DNA from: PVC group bacterium
Lineage (GTDB): Bacteria; Verrucomicrobiota; Kiritimatiellia; CAIKKV01; PXCX01
Direction: 5' to 3'
DNA: 19,457 bases
Assembly (NCBI GenBank): GCA_003565195.1
Contig: PXCX01000121.1
Span: forward strand, 1 to 19,457
Below the pieces are notes generated by a model. That model ran no database searches. It saw only the letters and a program-made list of their open reading frames with translations, and was not told the DNA's origin. The position numbers and the translations under genes are program-made. Every line of letters starts with the position of its first letter. Position 1 is the first letter of the stretch. Positions 8,301 through 13,492 of the stretch are shown in pieces.

Positions 8301-9971
8301 GGTACCGGCGCCGACCGCGTTCAGGTCAACATGAATGACCGTGTCCGGCCCCGCGCTGCCGGCGCTGCCGGAGAAGAAATCATTGGTGGCAGACCAGGAT
8401 TCGCCTGCGGCATTGGTCGCATACCAGGCGTAGTAATAGGTAGTTTCGGGCAACAAACCCGTGACACGGGTACTGAACACCGAATCCGGCTCGCGGCGCG
8501 GATAGAGCGTAAGCGAACTCTGGCTCGCCAGATCCGTCTCGTTGGTGCCATAGTACACCATAATGTCGGACAGATCTCCGGAGATCAATTGCCCTTTGAG
8601 GATGGCGGAGTTGTAATCGACCACCGCATCTACATCGACTACGGTCGGCGCCTCAGCGACGGGACTTTTGGAGGCTTGCCAGGTATTGCCGTAGCGGCCG
8701 AGGTTTACGCGTATCGAACCCGCCGGTTCGTTGGAAAAATCGCTGGCCGGATCGCCCTCGTCGATAGCGTAACTGGTGACGGCGTCATTGACCCAATCGC
8801 CTTCAGTGCCCTCATCGGAATCCCAGCGTCCCGCCGTGCTCTTCAGGCGCAGGTCGGTGGCGCTCGCGAACCGCGGATCGTTGGTGCTAATGTTCAACAG
8901 CGAAATTCCCGGTCCGTCGATATAGCCGGCACCCGTGCCGGTAACAATACTGTAGTCCACGGACACGGATCCCGAAACCACATATATCTCGTTGCCGTCC
9001 ATAGTCGCCGAATTGTTCCAGAGGATCGAGTTCCGCACCGTGAGATCGCCGCCATCGACTTTGAATGCTCCACCTTGTTCACCCGGTGCATTATAAGCAA
9101 ACGTGCATAGATCCACCGTGACGATACTGCCGTCACGAACATTCACGGTGCCCCCGTGTACTTGACTCCCCGTCCTATGGGAGTTGTCACGAAACTCACA
9201 ATTTCGAAACGTGCCGACAGCCGATCCGGTGATCAAAGCCGCAGCGCCGTCGGAGAAAGAATCGCGATAACCAGAGACAACCTGGTTGTAGGCAAATAAG
9301 GTGTTGGTAATGGTGAACGTTCCGCCATTGATAAAAAGACCGCCGCCTTTACTGGAAATGCCTAAGGGAGAGGTATTGTTCGTGATAATGCAGTCACCCA
9401 TCACAAGGTCGGTGTTCAGGACGTATAATCCAAGTCCCCTGTTCCGGTCCCCGCTGACTTGCTCGTTGTTAATGATCGCGGTATTGAGGATGGTCAAGGA
9501 ACCATTCTGGAAATACGCGCCATGACCACTCCTATGGTGACCCGAACCTTCATTTCCCGCAATGGTACAGTTAAGCATCTCGACCGCGCCATGACCCGCC
9601 TTGTTGATGCCAATCCCATGCTCGCTCAACGAACCGTTTTCAAAGCTCAGCCCGTCGAGGATTACGCTGCCGCCTTCCCCGATATCGATGTTCAGCACCC
9701 GCCGCGCATCCTCCCCGTCCAGAATCGTCGGATATTCCACCGGATCACGTTCCTCCAGAGTTTCCATAACATTGGTAAACCCACCGTAGATGGTCAGGCT
9801 GTTGCTTATGGAAAACGAATTGACCCCGTCGATGTCATTAATGTAAGTACCCTCGGCCACCCAGAGCGCCTCACCGGGGTCGGCCGCATCGATCGCCGTC
9901 TGAAGGTTGACGTACGCATCCGTCCAGGACGTACCGTCGTTGGCGCCGGTGGCGTTGAGATCGACATAGAT
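5334..9971 (-). repeat. Three in-gene tandem repeats, period about 1632-1635 bp
   Basis: Corresponding codons (the VDxN motif that opens each unit) lie near 9962, 8327 and 6695, giving a period of 544-545 codons. The third unit lacks the FN3-like linker. Long DNA stretches of the units are nearly identical, for example the GTTCCAGAGGATCGAGTTC segments at 5741, 7374 and 9014, so the triplication is fairly recent or kept similar by gene conversion. Confidence 0.85.
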
Positions 9972-10049
9972 CGGGGACGCTGATACGAGTTGTACCGCCA
10001 TCCATCCCGCCGCTACCGCCATGATGATACCACTTGTTTTGATCTTCAT
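5334..10049 (-). CDS. Giant secreted protein, three right-handed parallel beta-helix repeats with FN3-like linkers
   Basis: The 1571-aa chain starts with a signal peptide (IIMAVAAGWMAVQLVSA, cleavage near residue 24). AAAGGA lies 6 nt before the ATG. Three repeats of about 545 residues begin at about residues 27, 571 and 1115 (IYVDLNATGAN, VIHVDLNAVGA, VIHVDRNAYGA). Each contains a beta-helix of about 430 aa with Asn-ladder rungs such as NCTIAGN, NTAIINN, CIITNNT, CTFAHN and NSILWNN, and ends with a GxYGxTxxASK segment. Repeats 1 and 2 are followed by a domain of about 105 aa (YYGTN, RVTGLxPETTYYxxxxATN) that looks like fibronectin type III. The third repeat ends at the C-terminus (SLFIIR) with no clear sorting motif. 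No lyase active site is evident, so an adhesin, polysaccharide-binding or surface structural role is as likely as an enzyme. It is the first gene of the operon with the propeller and dehydrogenase genes. Confidence 0.9.
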   Translation of the reverse strand: MKIKTSGIIMAVAAGWMAVQLVSASPIYVDLNATGANDGTSWTDAYVNLQTAIDAADPGEALWVAEGTYINDIDGVNSFSISNSLTIYGGFTNVMETLEERDPVEYPTILDGEDARRVLNIDIGEGGSVILDGLSFENGSLSEHGIGINKAGHGAVEMLNCTIAGNEGSGHHRSGHGAYFQNGSLTILNTAIINNEQVSGDRNRGLGLYVLNTDLVMGDCIITNNTSPLGISSKGGGLFINGGTFTITNTLFAYNQVVSGYRDSFSDGAAALITGSAVGTFRNCEFRDNSHRTGSQVHGGTVNVRDGSIVTVDLCTFAYNAPGEQGGAFKVDGGDLTVRNSILWNNSATMDGNEIYVVSGSVSVDYSIVTGTGAGYIDGPGISLLNISTNDPRFASATDLRLKSTAGRWDSDEGTEGDWVNDAVTSYAIDEGDPASDFSNEPAGSIRVNLGRYGNTWQASKSPVAEAPTVVDVDAVVDYNSAILKGQLISGDLSDIMVYYGTNETDLASQSSLTLYPRREPDSVFSTRVTGLLPETTYYYAWYATNAAGESWSATNDFFSGSAGSAGPDTVIHVDLNAVGAGTGRTWFDAFTSLQTAIDAAEGTTNEIWVAAGNYMEGAPIAIEKEVEIYGGFAGGGDGETERDSRDIAANPTILDANSAHRVMVLNIDAETTVILDGLSFENGLLSGGDGAGIYKTGHGAVEMLNCTIAGNRVTAGHGNNGQGAYFSAGSLTILNTAIINNEYRGLSRGRGIGLYLLNTDLVMGDCIVTNNTTANVQSSGGGGLYINGGTFTITNSLFAYNQILAGTTHDWMGMGAAVLITGSADGTFRNCVFRHHSFAGSNEDSGGTIMLGNSGNVLVDLCTFAHNEPGEYGGAIKIDNGDLTVRNSILWNNTATVEGDEIYVAAGTASVEWSCLTDTDEPTVVGATVSNSHTNNPLFASATDLRLRSFAGRWDPVAGDWVIDEGQLSPCINAGDPESDFSNEPEGSTRVNQGAYGNTPQASKAPPPIAPLVETREPYVDHTLVDLKGELTDGTQSDVYFYYGTNSATLSQQTPIMVVPSPNTGTVFSVRVTGLRPETTYYFTCFATNPGGDAWSDTNSFVSGTAGSAGPLTVIHVDRNAYGANTGRTWFDAFTSVQSGIDAAAGTTNEIWIAGNTYRRGAQIAIDKEVEIYGGFAGGPAGETARTDRDIAAHPVVFDGNKAHRVLTIDIGEGTTVILDGLKFENGWHSDQGPGINKTGAGSVKMFNCTIAGNKGDGWSQLGYGGYFEGGSLTITNTAIINHEQTAWDRHRGLGLYIKDTTLVMGDCIITNNTAPGGTSSAGGGLFIDGGTFTITNTLFAHNQIVTGTGHSEVGTGAAVLITGSADGTFRNCVFRHNSVRVNVEDYVHGGTITLDGGGSVTVDLCTFAHNTAGRYGGAVMVDGGDLTVLNSILWNNTATVAGDEFFATNDTSAVTVSYSLITSTNTPYVVMEEGTVITFADGILVGQDPLFASETDLHLRSRMGRWDPVAEIWVSDAVDSPAIDAGDPLDTGWQNEPAPNGGRINLGAYGGTPYASKTWIDRGSLFIIR

Positions 10050-10066
10050 GATTTATCCTTTGGTTG

Positions 10067-10272
10067 CACTGTCATCCCATGGAATAAAGGAATGATGGAA
10101 GATTGGAATAATGATAGAAGGCCAAACCCGTTATTCAGCAAGCCGGAAAACATGCAACGCAAAAATTGGCGCATCACCGGAATCTGAAAACGTAAGCATC
10201 ATATTTGCACTATTTACCAACATTCCATAATTCCAGTATTCCAACATTCCGCATCCCTATGGGATGCTACTG
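10067..10272. mobile_element. Short palindromic dispersed element with inverted ends (copy 2, complete)
   Basis: The left end CATCCCATGGAAT (10073-10085) is repeated inverted at the right, with an 8-bp insertion, at 10246-10266. The left arm holds four 8-bp units from 10081 (GGAATAAA, GGAATGAT, GGAAGATT, GGAATAAT). The right arm holds four on the opposite strand from 10250 down (GGAATGTT, GGAATACT, GGAATTAT, GGAATGTT). A 104-bp core separates the arms. The right end contains a perfect hairpin, GCATCCC-TAT-GGGATGC (10251-10267). Positions 10067-10211 match copy 1 at 1-144. No ORF with coding character is present, so it is non-autonomous. The left end is 17 bp from the ATG of the beta-helix gene, so that operon's leader or promoter must lie in or beyond the element. 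Confidence 0.75.
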
Positions 10273-10664
10273 CTTTGGTTGCTTAAAACATCATCCTTAA
10301 CGATTTGTCTTGGTATTTAACTAAAATATCCTGCGACATTCGACACAGACGGTCCGTTTTCATTTAACTTATATAAAAGTACCATTTTTTGATGCGAATG
10401 TCAACAGTCTGGGACTTTTTTTAGTTTCAGTTTTCGGTCTTGCAATCGACGGGATCGACGGGATCAACAGGTCGCGACTGCTGGCAGACAGATACGGCAA
10501 GCCGCGCCATAGTGCTCGGGCGAAGGCGGGCGACAGACGGCCCGAAATCGCCGCCGCATTTTTCGAACGCCTTTCGCAAAGCTTTCCGAAAATTAAAAAA
10601 AAACGGGGTAAGTCCACTCCATTGTGCTGTTGCCTTCATGTCGAACAAATGCTAGGATTCGCCC
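10273..10664. other. Gene-free region with small repeats
   Basis: No credible gene is seen in 392 bp. It is AT-rich to about 10435. At 10406-10422 a weak 4-bp hairpin (AGTC-TGG-GACT) is followed by seven T, a poor terminator candidate. A 9-bp tandem of three units (ATCGACGGG twice, then ATCAACAGG) lies at 10445-10471. The GC-rich block after it ends in a 20-bp imperfect palindrome at 10572-10591 (core AAAGCTTT) and a run of nine A. The minus-strand ORFs across it have no ribosome binding site and compositionally odd translations. AGGA at 10654-10657 serves the next gene. Confidence 0.6.
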
Positions 10665-11192
10665 ATGAAGACGGTGATGGAATTGATTTCAGATGGGCTC
10701 AGGAAGGCCAATGTTTCCGCCTTGCTGATTGGCGGTCATGCCTTAAGCGCCTTCGGCTATCAGCGCCAGACGATCGACGTCGATTGTCTTATTGCAATGC
10801 CTGATGTCAAGGTATTGCACAATGTTCTTACGGAGGCCGGATACCGGGTGATCGAACAAACCGAGACATTCGTGCATTATACGCATCCGTCCGCCTATCT
10901 GCTTGATGTCGATGTCATGTTGGTCGATCGCGACACGTTCGATAAGCTCAATGCCAAAAGCAGCCGCTACCGTATCGGCAAAGCCGAAATGCGGGTTCCA
11001 TGCCTTCTGCATCTCATCGCATTGAAATTGCATGCCATGAAAAACAATCAAAAACGGGAACTCAAGGATCTGGCGGATATTGTCGCGCTGTTGCAAGAAA
11101 ACCCGGGCAAAGTCAGCCGTGAACAACTTATCACAGTCTGCAAACGGCATGGTCCAAAAGACGTGATCCGTCAGATCGAGAGGCACCAATGA
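10665..11192 (+). CDS. Nucleotidyltransferase-fold protein (AbiEii/MNT-like), putative toxin-antitoxin component
   Basis: The 175-aa protein has the signature of the DNA polymerase beta-like nucleotidyltransferase superfamily: IGGHALSAFGYQRQTIDVD at 22-40, with Gly23-Gly24, Arg34 and the metal-binding pair Asp38 and Asp40. A third acidic strand, DVDVM, follows at 81-85. The C-terminal half has the helix LHLIALKLHAMK and KDLADIVALL, as in AbiEii/AbiGii-type and related proteins. An intact DxD pair implies it can transfer a nucleotide from NTP to a protein or RNA target. In type II/IV toxin-antitoxin pairs this fold can be toxin or antitoxin, so its side here is not certain. AGGA lies 7 nt before the ATG. 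It overlaps the next small gene by 4 nt (ATGA), which implies translational coupling. It neighbours mobile repeats, consistent with an accessory cassette. Confidence 0.8.
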   Translation: MKTVMELISDGLRKANVSALLIGGHALSAFGYQRQTIDVDCLIAMPDVKVLHNVLTEAGYRVIEQTETFVHYTHPSAYLLDVDVMLVDRDTFDKLNAKSSRYRIGKAEMRVPCLLHLIALKLHAMKNNQKRELKDLADIVALLQENPGKVSREQLITVCKRHGPKDVIRQIERHQ

Positions 11193-11371
11193 TCGATGAC
11201 TTAATCCTGCCCACGGACAAACCCTTGAAAACGAAACCGAAGTTGTTACCGGCGGATGTTTATCTCGAATGGGTGATTACAAATGTCCGTCATCTTCATG
11301 AGACCGGTCGGTTGGAACAAATCCGCAAAAACCCGTCGCGCCGGCCGGCTGAGGTACCTTTTACGCTTTAA
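11189..11371 (+). CDS. Small 60-aa protein coupled to the nucleotidyltransferase gene
   Basis: The ATG overlaps the stop codon of the nucleotidyltransferase gene (ATGA at 11189-11192), the usual layout of a two-gene toxin-antitoxin or partner module. The N-terminal 20 residues are Lys/Pro-rich and probably extended. Residues about 22-45 (ADVYLEWVITNVRHLHETGR) form an amphipathic helix followed by a basic tail. I recognise no family. Size and position suggest a cognate partner that binds the nucleotidyltransferase, which is an inference. That it is real rests on the overlap and on the fact that it fills the space up to the convergent gene. It ends 30 nt before the stop of the isomerase gene. 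Confidence 0.6.
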   Translation: MIDDLILPTDKPLKTKPKLLPADVYLEWVITNVRHLHETGRLEQIRKNPSRRPAEVPFTL

Positions 11372-11378
11372 GGCACTA

Positions 11379-11394
11379 GCCAAATATATTTGGC
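11379..11394. terminator. Perfect 16-bp palindrome between convergent genes
   Basis: GCCAAATATATTTGGC lies within the 29-bp gap between the stop codons of the 60-aa gene (+) and the isomerase gene (-). It can form an 8-bp stem only as a cruciform or with a smaller real loop. There is no flanking T-run, so it is at best a weak bidirectional terminator and could instead be a protein-binding site. Confidence 0.35.
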
Positions 11395-11400
11395 CAGGAG

Positions 11401-12261
11401 CTAAACCAGCTCGCGCAGTTTCCGCGCGGTATCCGCGGCCAACACGGGATCGGGCAGCACCATGTCCGGCAAGCGGCAGAAAGGGATCATCTCCGCCGTC
11501 ACGGGCGTTTCGGGAATATGCCGGGCCCAAGCCTCTTTAAACGCAGCGAAATCCAAGTCTCCGCGACCTAAATCGTCACCAAAACCATGCAACACGCCGC
11601 CGCAATCCTGACGTTCAAAATTCTTGAGATGCACCGCTTTGATCCGCTTACCCAATAGCTCGATCCAGTGTTGCGGATAGCCGTTGATTAGGCAGTTGGC
11701 GGTGTCGAAATAGACCCCCAGCCGATCGCTTTTGAATTGATCCACGTAAACCTGCATCTCCATCGGCATGGTTAAAAACTTGTTCCAAACATTTTCAAGC
11801 GCAAGATTGACGTCGGCATCCTCAGCCAATGGCAGGACTTCACGTAGCGATTGGGTCGACCGTTCCCAGACTTGTTGATACGGTACGACCGGCCGGCTCG
11901 GGTCCCAGGCCACATCGACCGCACCCGGCACAACCAGAATGGTCTCCACGCCCAGGTTGGCCGCCAGTGCTATATACTGTTTGGTGGTCGCCACGGCCTG
12001 GGCGCGTTCCGCCTCGTCAGGCGACCCCAGCGAGCAACCCCAGTAAAACCCAGTTGCCAAGGTGCGCAAACCAATGTCGGCGCAGCGGGCGGCTTCCTTG
12101 ATTTTCGCGCACTCGGCGGCAGGCAGATCGAACGGGATACAATCGCCGACGGTCATTTCCAAACCGTCAAGTCCCCAGCCGGCAACATCTTCAATCGCGG
12201 TATACGGACCTTTTTTGTCGTCAAATCCGCCCAGCACCCAATAGTTGATCGCTTTATACAT
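11401..12261 (-). CDS. TIM-barrel sugar phosphate isomerase/epimerase (xylose isomerase-like)
   Basis: The 286-aa length and fold match the AP-endonuclease-2/xylose-isomerase-like superfamily (D-tagatose 3-epimerase, hydroxypyruvate isomerase, IolE/IolI types). The four expected metal ligands are in place: Glu156 (NLALENVW), Asp186 (VYFDTANCL), His211 (KAVHLKNF) and Glu257 (PVTAEMIP). A cytoplasmic metal-dependent sugar or inositol isomerase/epimerase is therefore likely; the substrate is not known. The start ATG lies 2 nt after the stop of the Gfo/Idh gene and its AAGGAAA ribosome binding site is inside that gene, so translation is coupled. Together they could oxidise and epimerise a sugar derivative, the usual pairing in PVC and soil bacteria. 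There is no adjacent transporter. Confidence 0.9.
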   Translation of the reverse strand: MYKAINYWVLGGFDDKKGPYTAIEDVAGWGLDGLEMTVGDCIPFDLPAAECAKIKEAARCADIGLRTLATGFYWGCSLGSPDEAERAQAVATTKQYIALAANLGVETILVVPGAVDVAWDPSRPVVPYQQVWERSTQSLREVLPLAEDADVNLALENVWNKFLTMPMEMQVYVDQFKSDRLGVYFDTANCLINGYPQHWIELLGKRIKAVHLKNFERQDCGGVLHGFGDDLGRGDLDFAAFKEAWARHIPETPVTAEMIPFCRLPDMVLPDPVLAADTARKLRELV

Positions 12262-12263
12262 GA

Positions 12264-13319
12264 TTATCTTTCCTTTGATGATAAATTCACGGTTTGTTGT
12301 GTTTCAATGGATTCGGCCTCGGCTTCAACCACTTGTATCGCTTCTACAACTTCGTCGAGAGGCATCTGCGGGGCACGCCCGTTGGACAAGGAATCCAGCA
12401 AATGATCGATTTCCACATGCCAACCGGTCGGCATACCCGGCTTGGTCGGCGACGGCGTCTCGATGCGGCCGTCTTCGTGCAGAATCCGGTAGCCGTCGGA
12501 CGCGAACCGCAACGTCATATTTTCACAAATGATTTGAAAACTCATTTCGAACGGCGTAGTTTTTGGCGGCGCCCAACTGCCTTCCGCCGTCACCAGGGTA
12601 CCATCGCCATAATCGTAACGCGTCATGACGTGATCGATGCCGTGGTCGCTGCGAATTCCACGCACGCCAAAGGCCGTGACAGACTGGGGCATGCCCAGCA
12701 ATTGCCGGACGAAATCGACATCATGCAGATGCAGATCCAGCAACGCTCCGCCGCTCAAGGATTCCTGCATGAACCAATTCTGCCAGCTATTGCCATCGAC
12801 ATCGGGCGATATTCGCTTGAAAGCGGCGCTACGCACGCGGCCGGCCGCGCCGGAACGTACCAGTTCCAGGGCATGCGCATATTCCGGCCAGTAACGGACA
12901 CACATCCCCGCCATGCAAGGCACCCCCGCTTGCTCCGCCGCATCCGCGATTTCCCGCGCTTCTTTAGCCGTACGCGCCAACGGTTTTTCGCACAGAACGG
13001 GTTTGCCGGCAGCCAGCGCGGCCAAGGCAAAGGAATGGTGCAAATAGACCGGCACACAAATATCTACCAGATCGACTTCGGGATCGCGAATCAAATCCAA
13101 TCCGTCTTCATAAACCTGTAATCCCGTCAAGTCCATCGGCTCGGTATTGTCGCCCTCGCCAATATTGGCCTTCACCGCACTGACATCCCCACGGCGTTTT
13201 GCCGGATCGACATCAGCGACGGCTGTTACCCGGGCCAGCGGATGCGCTTGATAAATGCGAAAATGTGTTGTGCCCATGAATCCGAGGCCTATAAGCCCCA
13301 CGCGTACCGGTGTTTTCAT
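12264..13319 (-). CDS. Gfo/Idh/MocA-family NAD(P)-dependent oxidoreductase
   Basis: The 351 aa fit the family. The N-terminal Rossmann fold has GLGFMG at 11-16 and the acidic residue that follows strand 2 (VADVD at 34-38). The hallmark catalytic EKP is at 111-113 (PVLCEKPLA). The C-terminal alpha/beta substrate domain carries the active-site segment DLHLHDVDF at 195-203, with His197, His199 and Asp200. Members oxidise a hydroxyl of a sugar, sugar acid or inositol, or perform redox-neutral steps with bound NAD+. No specific substrate can be assigned. AAGGAGG lies 7 nt before the ATG. It is the first gene of a two-gene unit with the isomerase. No twin-arginine signal is present, so the protein is cytoplasmic. 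Confidence 0.92.
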   Translation of the reverse strand: MKTPVRVGLIGLGFMGTTHFRIYQAHPLARVTAVADVDPAKRRGDVSAVKANIGEGDNTEPMDLTGLQVYEDGLDLIRDPEVDLVDICVPVYLHHSFALAALAAGKPVLCEKPLARTAKEAREIADAAEQAGVPCMAGMCVRYWPEYAHALELVRSGAAGRVRSAAFKRISPDVDGNSWQNWFMQESLSGGALLDLHLHDVDFVRQLLGMPQSVTAFGVRGIRSDHGIDHVMTRYDYGDGTLVTAEGSWAPPKTTPFEMSFQIICENMTLRFASDGYRILHEDGRIETPSPTKPGMPTGWHVEIDHLLDSLSNGRAPQMPLDEVVEAIQVVEAEAESIETQQTVNLSSKER

Positions 13320-13492
13320 GTCGTTCCTCCTTGAGATGTTGTTTGCCGATGGTTTTGCAACCTAAAAGCTCTATTTGCCCGCCAGTGGCTGCAAGTAGCT
13401 AAAGGGCACTGGGACCCAACTAAAAAATCACGGTGTCAGGATGACATAATAAGTGGCGAGCGTCAACCCCATGTTTTTTACGTTATTCGGTC
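13320..13492. other. 173-bp intergenic region between permease and Gfo/Idh genes
   Basis: It must hold the promoter of the Gfo/Idh unit and the 3' end of the ABC operon. A 13-bp inverted repeat, TGTCA-GGA-TGACA, lies at 13434-13446 and is a candidate operator. CCAGTG (13382-13387) and CACTGG (13407-13412) could form a second stem with a 19-nt loop. On the minus strand a TTGACG is present at about 13471-13476, but no -10 lies at a suitable distance. No convincing intrinsic terminator is seen. Confidence 0.5.

Noticed and set aside
7881..9110. 409-aa plus-strand ORF (and similar ones at 5916-6632 and 6699-7487)
   Set aside because: They lie antisense to the beta-helix gene. Their presence follows from the codon bias and the tandem repeats of that gene; none has a ribosome binding site or a domain.
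1..10211. Composite transposon bounded by the inverted repeats
   Set aside because: There is no transposase or integrase between the copies, no target duplication can be seen, and copy 2 is itself a complete short palindromic element, so two independent insertions explain it better.
10406..10422. Intrinsic terminator (AGTC-TGG-GACT with seven T)
   Set aside because: The stem has only 4 bp and no gene ends nearby on the plus strand.
10369..10648. Minus-strand ORFs of 73-82 aa before the nucleotidyltransferase gene
   Set aside because: No ribosome binding site, translations dominated by repeat-derived Pro-Val-Asp and Arg-rich stretches, and no recognisable domain.
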